A DNA stretch of 64,000 bases, taken from assembly GCA_028724525.1 (NCBI GenBank), contig JAQYCV010000005.1:90898-154897 (forward strand), given 5' to 3'. This document shows positions 56,692 to 64,000 of this stretch, piece after piece. The stretch's first letter is position 1. Every line of letters begins with the position of its first letter. Source of the stretch: Clostridiales bacterium (lineage in GTDB: Bacteria > Bacillota > Clostridia > Saccharofermentanales > DTU023). The notes beneath the pieces were generated by a model. The model did not search any database, had not been told where the DNA came from, and saw only the letters and a list, made by a program, of their open reading frames with translations. The translations under genes and the position numbers were made by a program.

Positions 56692-59400
56692 ATGGCCATA
56701 GATACACCCCAGTCTGGCGGTGAGGAAAGAGATGGGCTGAGTAGACATAGCCAGCTCCAAGCCAAAGAAGCCGCGGTAGATGCCGCTTTCCAAAACCCAG
56801 ACAATATTATTATCCCCGTAGACTTGGACAAGGAGATGAAGCAGTCCTTCATCACCTATGCCATGTCTGTTATTACGGACCGGGCCCTGCCGGATATCCG
56901 TGATGGTTTAAAACCTGTCCATCGCCGGATCCTCTATTCCATGTTTACCCAGGGCTTTACGCCTGATAAACCCTACCGGAAGTGCGCAACTACGGTAGGT
57001 GATGTTCTCGGCCGATTCCACCCCCATGGGGATGCCTCCGTTTACGATGCCCTGGTGCGTTTGGCCCAGGACTTTTCCATGCGCCATACTCTGGTCGATG
57101 GACACGGTAACTTTGGTTCTCGAGACGGGGATCCGCCGGCGGCCTACCGTTATACAGAGGCCCGCTTGACCAAATTGGCCCAGGATATGATGGCGGATAT
57201 CAATAAGGATACGGTTGATTTCCAGCCCAACTTTGATGAACACGCCATGGAGCCCAATGTTTTGCCGGCTCCTTTCCCCAACCTTCTGGTCAATGGGTCT
57301 TCCGGCATTGCCGTAGGGATGGCGACCAACATTCCTGCCCATAACCTAGGCGAGTGTATTGATGCGACCCTGTACCTCATTGACCACCCTGATGCGACCA
57401 TTGACGACCTCATGGAGATCATTCCTGGTCCTGATTTCCCCACCTATGGGACAATCATGGGCCTGTCCGGTATCCGCAAGGCCTATAAAACAGGCCGGGG
57501 ATCGATTGTGGTCCGGGCTAATTGTGAGATCGTCGAGACCAAAAATAACCGGCATCGGATTATTGTTCACGACCTGCCCTACATGGTTAATAAGGCCCGC
57601 CTGATCGAAAGGATCGCCAGCCTGGTTAAGGACAAGCGGATTGAAGGCATTTCCGACGTCCGGGATGAGTCTGACCGCAATGAGGAAATTCGTATTGTCA
57701 TTGAGCTGAAGCGGGATGCGACCCCGAATGTCGTCCTCAACCAACTCTATAAGAGCACCCAGCTCCAGGATAATTTCTCCGCCAATATGCTGGCCCTGGT
57801 GCCAGATGAGACGGGGCTTTTGGTTCCCAAACTCTTCACCCTCAAAGATGCCCTCCTGGCCTACCTGGATTTCTATCGAGAAATTGTTGTCCGCCGCACC
57901 AAGTTTGACTTAGAGAAAGCAGAAGCCCGCAAGCATATTGTGGCTGGCCTGCAAATGGCTATCGATCACATTGATGAAGTGATCAATATTATCCGGGCCT
58001 CAGCTAATGAAAACGCCGCACGAGAAGCCTTGCGGGAACGCTTTGGCTTTAGTGAAAAGCAGGCCCAGCACGTTGTCGATATGCGTTTAGGCCGCTTATC
58101 TGGCTTAGAGCGCGAAAAGCTGGAGAGTGAATACCAGCAACTGGAAGAAAAGATTGAAGAGTTCCAGGGCATTATTAGCGATGGGGCTAAACGCGATGCG
58201 GTTATCAATACCGAGCTTCTGGAGGCCAAGCGCAAGTATGCAGACCCCCGCCGGACGAGCATTTCTCCCGATTATACGGACATTGATGATGAATCCCTCA
58301 TTGAGGAAGAAGATGTCGTCTTTACCCTGTCAGAAGCAGGTTATGTCAAACGGGTGCCTACTGACACCTACGAAGCCCAGCGCCGGGGCGGCAGGGGCAT
58401 CCAGGGTATGAATACCCGGGACGAAGACCTGGTCAAGACCCTCTTTACGGCCTCCAGCAAGCAGTGGCTCCTAGCCTTCTCAACCCTAGGTAAGGTCTAC
58501 CGGCTCAAGGGCTATCAGATCCCGGAGGCTTCACGACAGAGCCGGGGAACAAATTTTGTCAATATTCTCCAGCTGACCCCTGAGGAGAAGATCTATGGTC
58601 TCCTCCCCATGCCAGAGGACGCCGAGGATCCTGACAAGCCCTATTTCCTGGTCATGGCTACCCGCAAGGGCTTGATCAAGAAAACCAGGCTACAAGAGTA
58701 TGCCAATATCCACAAGGGCGGGATCATCGCCATGCGCTTGCAGGCAGATGACTCTGTTATTGCTGTCGACTTGACCCAAAGCGATCACGACATTTTCTTG
58801 GCTACTAAGAAGGGCTTGGGCATTCGTTTTCATGAATCCTGTGTCCGGGCTACCGGCCGAGCGACCATGGGCGTGCGGGGCATTCGTCTGGGCCCAGACG
58901 ATGAGGTCGTTTCCATGCTGGTAGCAGACGACGATGTCCTGATGACCTCCGTAACTGAGAAGGGCTTGGGCAAACGCACGCCTTTGCAGTCTTTCCGTAG
59001 CCAATATCGCTGTGGGAAGGGCCTTATTGCTCACAAACTCACCGACCGGACGGGGGATGTCGTGCGGGTCATCAAAGGACCAGATGAAGTCGATCTCCTC
59101 CTCATGAATGCAGATGGCCTGGTCATCCGAGTCCATGCTGCTGAAGTGCCTATCCTTGGGCGCAACACCCAGGGCGTAAAGCTGATGCGGGCACGAGAGG
59201 CCTTTATTACTGATGTTACCGTCACTGACCGCAATGATGATGAAGTCAGTGAACGGCCGGAAAGTTTGGCAGAGGCTGAGGCGGCAGACCCTGGCTCAAC
59301 CCAGGAAGACCTGGCTGCAGATGCCCTAGAAGAAGCCCAAGCAGACCAAAATCTAAGTTGTGACCTGGATCCTGTGGATCCTGACGAAATAATGAATTAG
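56692..59400 (+). CDS. gyrA: DNA gyrase subunit A
   Basis: 902 residues, about 32 longer at the N-terminus than the E. coli alignment. The breakage-reunion domain has the catalytic Tyr in [10 protein letters not shown] (Tyr154). The C-terminal beta-pinwheel carries the GyrA box QRRGGRG, which separates it from ParC. The quinolone region reads [19 protein letters not shown], so Ala115 replaces E. coli Ser83 while Asp119 matches Asp87. An acidic tail (~50 residues) follows. It introduces negative supercoils with GyrB, which is not in the window. Confidence 0.95.
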   Translation: MAIDTPQSGGEERDGLSRHSQLQAKEAAVDAAFQNPDNIIIPVDLDKEMKQSFITYAMSVITDRALPDIRDGLKPVHRRILYSMFTQGFTPDKPYRKCATTVGDVLGRFHPHGDASVYDALVRLAQDFSMRHTLVDGHGNFGSRDGDPPAAYRYTEARLTKLAQDMMADINKDTVDFQPNFDEHAMEPNVLPAPFPNLLVNGSSGIAVGMATNIPAHNLGECIDATLYLIDHPDATIDDLMEIIPGPDFPTYGTIMGLSGIRKAYKTGRGSIVVRANCEIVETKNNRHRIIVHDLPYMVNKARLIERIASLVKDKRIEGISDVRDESDRNEEIRIVIELKRDATPNVVLNQLYKSTQLQDNFSANMLALVPDETGLLVPKLFTLKDALLAYLDFYREIVVRRTKFDLEKAEARKHIVAGLQMAIDHIDEVINIIRASANENAAREALRERFGFSEKQAQHVVDMRLGRLSGLEREKLESEYQQLEEKIEEFQGIISDGAKRDAVINTELLEAKRKYADPRRTSISPDYTDIDDESLIEEEDVVFTLSEAGYVKRVPTDTYEAQRRGGRGIQGMNTRDEDLVKTLFTASSKQWLLAFSTLGKVYRLKGYQIPEASRQSRGTNFVNILQLTPEEKIYGLLPMPEDAEDPDKPYFLVMATRKGLIKKTRLQEYANIHKGGIIAMRLQADDSVIAVDLTQSDHDIFLATKKGLGIRFHESCVRATGRATMGVRGIRLGPDDEVVSMLVADDDVLMTSVTEKGLGKRTPLQSFRSQYRCGKGLIAHKLTDRTGDVVRVIKGPDEVDLLLMNADGLVIRVHAAEVPILGRNTQGVKLMRAREAFITDVTVTDRNDDEVSERPESLAEAEAADPGSTQEDLAADALEEAQADQNLSCDLDPVDPDEIMN

Positions 59401-59410
59401 CGAGGTAAGT

Positions 59411-61255
59411 ATGAACACATTGATTTTCGGTAAATTTTTTGCCCCTGACTCATCCAATGCCCGCCAAGTGCTCCAGCGCAAGGATGTTGCTGTGGAAAGC
59501 ACTTGGGACCTCAGCCCCCTCTATGCCGATGATGCGGCTTGGGAGGCAGCCTTCAAACAAGCAGAAAAATTCCCTGCGGAGATTGCCACCTTTAAGGACA
59601 ATTTGACTTCCGCAGCAGATAAGCTTCTGGCTTTCTTAGAACTGGAAGATAGGCATGAACGTGAGATTTCGAAGCTTTATGTCTACGCTTCCATGAAGAA
59701 TGATGAAGACACTGCTGTGTCTAAATATACGGGTATGCAGAGCCAAATGGGCCAATTTTTAGCCCAATATATGGCGGCTGCCTCCTTTGCTGAGCCAGCC
59801 CTGGCCCACCTGGAAGATAAGACTCTGGAGGCTTTTTACCAAGCAGAGCCCAAGCTTCGCCACTACAAGCGTAAGATTGATCAGGTCTTGGCTTCCAAAC
59901 CCCATATCCTTAGTCCCTCAGAGGAAGCCCTCTTGGCGGGTGCCTCTCAGGTCTTGGAGGCAGGATCTACTGTCTTTGAAGTGCTCGACAATGCGGACCA
60001 AAAATTCCCCGTGATCCAGGATGACCAGGGGCAAGAGATTGAGTTGACCCATGCCCGCTTTGGCCAGCTCCTGCAAAATCGGGACCGCCGGGTTAGAAAA
60101 GATGCCTTCCAGCAGTATTACACGGTTTATCAACAATATCGCAACACCTATGCCCAGACCCTGTCCACCCAGGTCAAACGAGATAATTTCTTGGCCCAAA
60201 GCCATCACTTTAGGTCTGCCCGTGAAGCGGCCCTCTTCTATAACGAAATTCCAGAGCAGGTCTACGACCAACTGCTCCACACCGTGGATGCTAATCTGTC
60301 CCTGCTCCACCGCTATGTTGGCCTGCGCAAGAAGCTCTTAGGCCTGGACGAGATCCATACTTATGACCTTTACGTGCCGGTGGTGGATGAAGTCGACCTC
60401 ACTTACACAATGGAAGAAGCGCAGCAGATTATCCTGAAAGCCTTAGCGCCTCTGGGTGAGGCTTATCTGGATATTCTCAAGCAAGCCTTCTCCTCCCGCT
60501 GGATTGACTATGCGGAGAATGCTGGCAAGCGGTCCGGGGCCTACTCTGGTGGTTGCTATGATTCTCCTCCCTATATCCTCATGACTTGGAAGGGGACACT
60601 GGACAATCTCTATACCCTGGCCCACGAGTTGGGCCACTCCTGCCATTCCTATCTGACCCGGGAAAATCAATCTCCCACTTATGGGGATTATCCGATTTTC
60701 TTGGCGGAGATTGCCTCGACCTGCAATGAAAACCTCCTCACTTCCTACCTCTTGGATACCATTGAGGATCCGGCTACCCGCCGCTATATCATCATGAATT
60801 ACCTGGATGGCTTTAAGGGAACTGTTTTCCGTCAAACACAGTTTGCGGACTTTGAGCAGAAGATCCACCAGGCCGACCAAGCGGGGATCAGCCTCACGGC
60901 CGACTGGATGACCCAGACCTACGGTGAGTTGAACCAGCATTATTACGGACCAGAATTGGCTAAAGATCCTGAGATCGCTCTGGAGTGGGCCCGGATTCCC
61001 CACTTCTATTATGACTTCTACGTCTACCAATATGCCACGGGATTCTCTGCTGCGACGGCCTTTGCTAAGTTAATTACCGAGGGCGGCCAAGCGGAACGGG
61101 ATGCCTATCTCAAGTTCTTAAGCTCTGGCTCTTCCGCCAAGCCTATTGATACCTTGAAAGCAGCGGGTGTAGACATGTCTTCGGCTAAGCCCATTGAAGA
61201 TGCCATGGCCCGCTTTGACCACTTCCTCAGCCTACTAGAAAGCAATGTAGGCTAG
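59411..61255 (+). CDS. pepF: Oligoendopeptidase F (M3 metallopeptidase)
   Basis: 614 residues. The zinc site is TLAHELGHSCHSYLTRENQS (HExGH) with the downstream Glu in FLAEIASTCNENLL. WDLSPLYADDAAWEAAFKQ at the start and YYDFYVYQYATGFSAATAFA at the end are typical PepF segments. It is a cytoplasmic enzyme degrading oligopeptides. It lies 10 bases after gyrA and is probably co-transcribed. A GGGTCCAGG/CCTGGGCCC hairpin (about 61290-61316) without a T-run follows. Confidence 0.95.
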   Translation: MNTLIFGKFFAPDSSNARQVLQRKDVAVESTWDLSPLYADDAAWEAAFKQAEKFPAEIATFKDNLTSAADKLLAFLELEDRHEREISKLYVYASMKNDEDTAVSKYTGMQSQMGQFLAQYMAAASFAEPALAHLEDKTLEAFYQAEPKLRHYKRKIDQVLASKPHILSPSEEALLAGASQVLEAGSTVFEVLDNADQKFPVIQDDQGQEIELTHARFGQLLQNRDRRVRKDAFQQYYTVYQQYRNTYAQTLSTQVKRDNFLAQSHHFRSAREAALFYNEIPEQVYDQLLHTVDANLSLLHRYVGLRKKLLGLDEIHTYDLYVPVVDEVDLTYTMEEAQQIILKALAPLGEAYLDILKQAFSSRWIDYAENAGKRSGAYSGGCYDSPPYILMTWKGTLDNLYTLAHELGHSCHSYLTRENQSPTYGDYPIFLAEIASTCNENLLTSYLLDTIEDPATRRYIIMNYLDGFKGTVFRQTQFADFEQKIHQADQAGISLTADWMTQTYGELNQHYYGPELAKDPEIALEWARIPHFYYDFYVYQYATGFSAATAFAKLITEGGQAERDAYLKFLSSGSSAKPIDTLKAAGVDMSSAKPIEDAMARFDHFLSLLESNVG

Positions 61256-61350
61256 GTGTAAAATCTTAGACAGACTATTACTTTTCTAGGGTCCAGGGTG
61301 TCTCATCCTGGGCCCTCAACATATCAGATGGATAAGATGGAGTAGCAAGC

Positions 61351-63690
61351 ATGTCAGACAGATTTGATCCAGGATACAATCCTTCAAGACAGCCGGGGCA
61401 AGCCCCCCGTAGGCAAGACCAAGGACGGCCTGCCCCCAGGCCGCAAGCCTATCGGTCCCCCAGACCCATGGGGCCTACCGGGCCAGAAGGACGTCCTGTC
61501 CATTCTGATCCCAGCCATCGGCAAACACCAGTGCCCGATGCCCAGGCGGCCCAGCGTGCGGCACGTTCATCCCTACAGTCTCAAGCATCCTCAGATGCCT
61601 ATGAGTCCTATGGAGATTACGGCAACTACTATGGCCAGGAGGGTGATGCCTACTCGCCCTATGAGGAGGCTGATCAGGACCTGCCCAACTCCTATGCCTA
61701 TTTAGATGACCTCATGGACGATGAAGAAGAGGGGAGACCTCCTCTGCCCCTTCCGGCCAAGATTGGCTTGATTGCCGGAGTGGCTATTGTGGGCTTGCTT
61801 TTGCTCTTTGTCCTGATCCGTGCAGTCTTTATGCGTAATGACAGTGATGTGCGACTGCAAAGGCAAACCCTGCCCAAAAAAGGTGTCATGGAAACTACCC
61901 TCAAGCCCACCAAGCCCAGCAGCACAGAACTGCCTACTTTGCCTGAACATACCCTGCCACCCCTAGGGACTGACCCCTACGATAACGCCCCGGCCTGGAC
62001 GCCTCCTGTAGCACCACCTCCTCCGGTGGTAGACATGCCAGAGGCTACTCCAGAATTGCCCCCGGCCTACATCGAGCCTCAACCGGTCCAGCCGGAGGTC
62101 CCTGAAGCCCCTAGAGAAGCGCCTCAGCCGGAATGGACCAATGATCCTCAGCTACCCGCTGTTACGCCAGCTCCCCAGCCGACCCCTGCAGGTGAAACTA
62201 GCCCGCCGCCTTTGCCAACAGATGCGAATGGCCAGCCTGTTTTGCCTTCTGGTCAGGAAACTTCTCCTCCGCCCATTGCCCCTACAGAGCCTCCTACCCC
62301 CTTGGAAGATCTGCCTATTACCCTGCCCGACCTGGCCTTACCTGGCCAATACAAGCCTCCTTACACCGAGCAGGGAACCAGCATTGCTGGAGAGTCTTCC
62401 CGCTTTTTCATGCGGCCGGATGTTAATGGTCAGCCCAGTTTGGCCAACATTCCAGGCAACTTTATAGATATCTATAATTCGCCCGATAATAGCTACACGG
62501 TGGGCCTCACTGCTGATGGACAATATCGACTTTTCTCCAGCACACAAACGGATCCAGTTGATCTGCCCTTCGGGTCGGCCCAGGGCTTAGAGAAACTTGT
62601 AGGGAACCAGGGCTTGGCTTATCTTTCTTCTAACCAGCTTTATTACTTATCTTATACAGACTTCCAGCCCCGGGTCATCGCGGCTAATGTCACCGATGCC
62701 CTTATGGCAGAAGATTCCGGCAACTTTCTCGTAGTCAGCGAAGCAGGCGTTAAACTTCTAGATTATGCAGGCAATTTAGTGAGTCAGCTCATGGAGCCAT
62801 ACACCAGCCAGGGCAACATTAAGCTGGATAGTCTGACCTCAGATGGCAAGTTGGCGGTCTACCAAGATGATTTCTCGGTCTATATTTATCGGCCGGATGT
62901 CTTAGGGGGCGACCCAGCCCGCCTGACCAAGGCTATACCCGGCAACCCTAGCTATACCCGGGTGAGTCTGGATGGGCAAGAAGTCCTGAGCTACCAGTTG
63001 AACGGCCAAGCCATTGCCCGGATGAAGTCCGATGGCAGTGTAGACCAGGTCACGAACCCCAACTGGTCTTTAAGCGAACAAAGTATTATCCTACCGGTCG
63101 GCTCGACTGATGGGAGCAACTATGGCTCTCTGGCTGTTTGGGACCAAGGCAACCTCTATCTTGCCAATGCCTATGCCTCAGGCGATGGCTCGGGAGTAAG
63201 CCAGGCTTCCCTGGTCTTCCAAGGGGTCAAAGAAGTCTTTGCAGCTGGCTATGGCCTCTACTGGACCGACCAGCAGGGGACCTTCTACGGGATTGATGCA
63301 CGCGCCAACCTGGGCTCTTCCGAAGCCGCGGCTGTACAAATAGCCAATGGTGTTGTAAGCCATATTTCTTCTAATGAAGATGGATCGGCCATTTATTACC
63401 TAAAAAATGGCTCCTTATGGATGCGCCAGTCGGGTAGTGCAGCAGTCAAGCTAGCAGACGGTGTGGCTTCCTACATGTCCAACCCTGAGGGATCTAAATT
63501 CTACCTGGTTACCCAAGAAGGTGGCCTACAGGTATTGGCAGGCGGGGTACTTGGTGAGCTCTTGCCAGCCGGATCTGGTGTAGATGCCTCATCTTTAGAT
63601 ATCAACCCCATGGCCAGCCAAGGCGGCAACACCTGGATAGCGACGCCTAGGATCGCCTGGCTTGCCAACGGCATGGTCTATGAGGAATAG
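61351..63690 (+). CDS. Membrane-anchored protein with Pro-rich stalk and beta-propeller-like domain
   Basis: 779 residues. A cytoplasmic part of ~135 residues (Pro/Arg/Gln-rich, then Tyr/acidic YGDYGNYYGQEGDAYSPYEE) precedes one membrane helix (about 137-156, AKIGLIAGVAIVGLLLLFVLI). Outside are ~140 residues of Pro-rich stalk and then ~430 residues of repeated strand-turn-strand units (YTVGLTADGQYRLFSS, SLTSDGKLAVYQDDFSVYIY, SSNEDGSAIYYLKNGSLWM) that look like a DUF5050/WD40-type propeller. A wall-spanning sensor or binding protein is a fair guess. No enzymatic motif is seen. Confidence 0.65.
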   Translation: MSDRFDPGYNPSRQPGQAPRRQDQGRPAPRPQAYRSPRPMGPTGPEGRPVHSDPSHRQTPVPDAQAAQRAARSSLQSQASSDAYESYGDYGNYYGQEGDAYSPYEEADQDLPNSYAYLDDLMDDEEEGRPPLPLPAKIGLIAGVAIVGLLLLFVLIRAVFMRNDSDVRLQRQTLPKKGVMETTLKPTKPSSTELPTLPEHTLPPLGTDPYDNAPAWTPPVAPPPPVVDMPEATPELPPAYIEPQPVQPEVPEAPREAPQPEWTNDPQLPAVTPAPQPTPAGETSPPPLPTDANGQPVLPSGQETSPPPIAPTEPPTPLEDLPITLPDLALPGQYKPPYTEQGTSIAGESSRFFMRPDVNGQPSLANIPGNFIDIYNSPDNSYTVGLTADGQYRLFSSTQTDPVDLPFGSAQGLEKLVGNQGLAYLSSNQLYYLSYTDFQPRVIAANVTDALMAEDSGNFLVVSEAGVKLLDYAGNLVSQLMEPYTSQGNIKLDSLTSDGKLAVYQDDFSVYIYRPDVLGGDPARLTKAIPGNPSYTRVSLDGQEVLSYQLNGQAIARMKSDGSVDQVTNPNWSLSEQSIILPVGSTDGSNYGSLAVWDQGNLYLANAYASGDGSGVSQASLVFQGVKEVFAAGYGLYWTDQQGTFYGIDARANLGSSEAAAVQIANGVVSHISSNEDGSAIYYLKNGSLWMRQSGSAAVKLADGVASYMSNPEGSKFYLVTQEGGLQVLAGGVLGELLPAGSGVDASSLDINPMASQGGNTWIATPRIAWLANGMVYEE

Positions 63691-63750
63691 CCAAGTAACA
63701 GGAGATCTCTCCGCTAAAAGTTGGGCGGATTAACAAAAGCAAAAAAACAT

Positions 63751-63780
63751 TTGACAGAAAGCGAAATGGCTTGATATTAT
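63751..63780 (+). promoter_or_regulatory. rRNA operon promoter
   Basis: TTGACA (63751-63756), 18 bases, TATTAT (63775-63780), with TGa just before the -10 (extended -10). A/T-rich DNA (CAAAAGCAAAAAAACAT) directly upstream could be an UP element. Confidence 0.8.
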
Positions 63781-63900
63781 AGCGGAGCGCCTTTCGGCAG
63801 ACGGAAGGTTTAGGACCTTGAAAATTGAATAGCAGACAAACAAACGAGCCCTTAAGTTGATGCTTTTGAGAGCAAAGTACTTAAGAATGAGTAAGTAATG

Positions 63901-63919
63901 AAGAGCCGAATCGGCTCTT
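63901..63919 (+). other. Pre-16S leader hairpin
   Basis: AAGAGCCG and CGGCTCTT pair perfectly around AAT, 12 bases before the mature 16S 5' end. The rest of the leader (63790-63930) includes ACCTTGAAAATTGAATAG, a string typical of rRNA leaders in Bacillota. Confidence 0.55.
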
Positions 63920-63931
63920 AGTTTAAGAATT

Positions 63932-64000
<69 letters not shown>

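Overview
The window is a G+C-rich, gene-dense stretch of a Bacillota (Firmicutes) chromosome. Gene order near the replication origin of low-GC Gram-positives is conserved at both ends. The left end carries tmk-darA-holB-ricT-rsmI-metG-tatD, as in the Bacillus yaa/yab cluster. The right end carries rpmH-rnpA-yidD ... yidC-khpB(jag)-mnmE-mnmG-rsmG-gyrA, followed by the start of an rRNA operon. The MEP pathway (ispE), GlnRS beside GltX, a membrane pyrophosphatase and a DUF5685 protein point to an anaerobic clostridial or tissierellial lineage rather than Bacilli. That placement is inference. No dnaA, dnaN or DnaA-box cluster was seen.

Layout: 1-7402 nucleotide/DNA/tRNA housekeeping cluster. 7519-12650 Gls24-like protein, class A PBP, purine phosphorylase and a cytosine/adenosine-type deaminase. 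12682-21370 secreted CAP protein, a GntR(YtrA)-controlled ABC exporter with two large permeases, and a YitT protein. 21385-28899 (minus) ispE, a FemX-type bridge enzyme, and an MBOAT/DHHW surface acylation pair followed by an anchored binding protein. 28975-31278 (minus) DUF969-DUF979-pcp. 31300-34560 accessory island: nested repeat/IS element with a small zinc-ribbon membrane protein, tRNA-Thr, an LPXTG mini-ORF and a strongly promoted non-coding RNA. 34640-40365 isochorismatase-like hydrolase, lipoproteins, Mrp ATPase, D,D-carboxypeptidase and two tRNAs. 40550-45900 glnS, gltX and a DUF5685/J-protein/membrane-protein operon. 45991-56271 rpmH-to-rsmG block interrupted by hppA and an unknown gene. 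56692-63690 gyrA, pepF and a membrane beta-propeller-like protein. From 63932 the 5' end of 16S rRNA.

The most unusual feature is a dispersed intergenic repeat family. It has three copies, at 31.4-32.9 kb, 39.3-39.6 kb and, inverted, at 56.3-56.5 kb. Each copy holds five versions of a 17-bp motif (consensus TTGCAAGTAATGGGTGG), the last one inverted. Their spacings of about 61, 31, 31 and 32 bp are the same in all three copies, close to whole multiples of three helical turns. The first copy has near-perfect terminal inverted repeats and flanking direct repeats, and it is split by an IS3-like remnant whose interior has been replaced by AT-rich DNA with its own gene. Other points are an unidentified ~260-nt RNA with a textbook promoter and terminator, several leader hairpins (metG, gyrA, DUF969, hppA), a MetRS whose HIGH signature reads SIGN, and a GyrA with a natural alanine at the main quinolone-resistance position.
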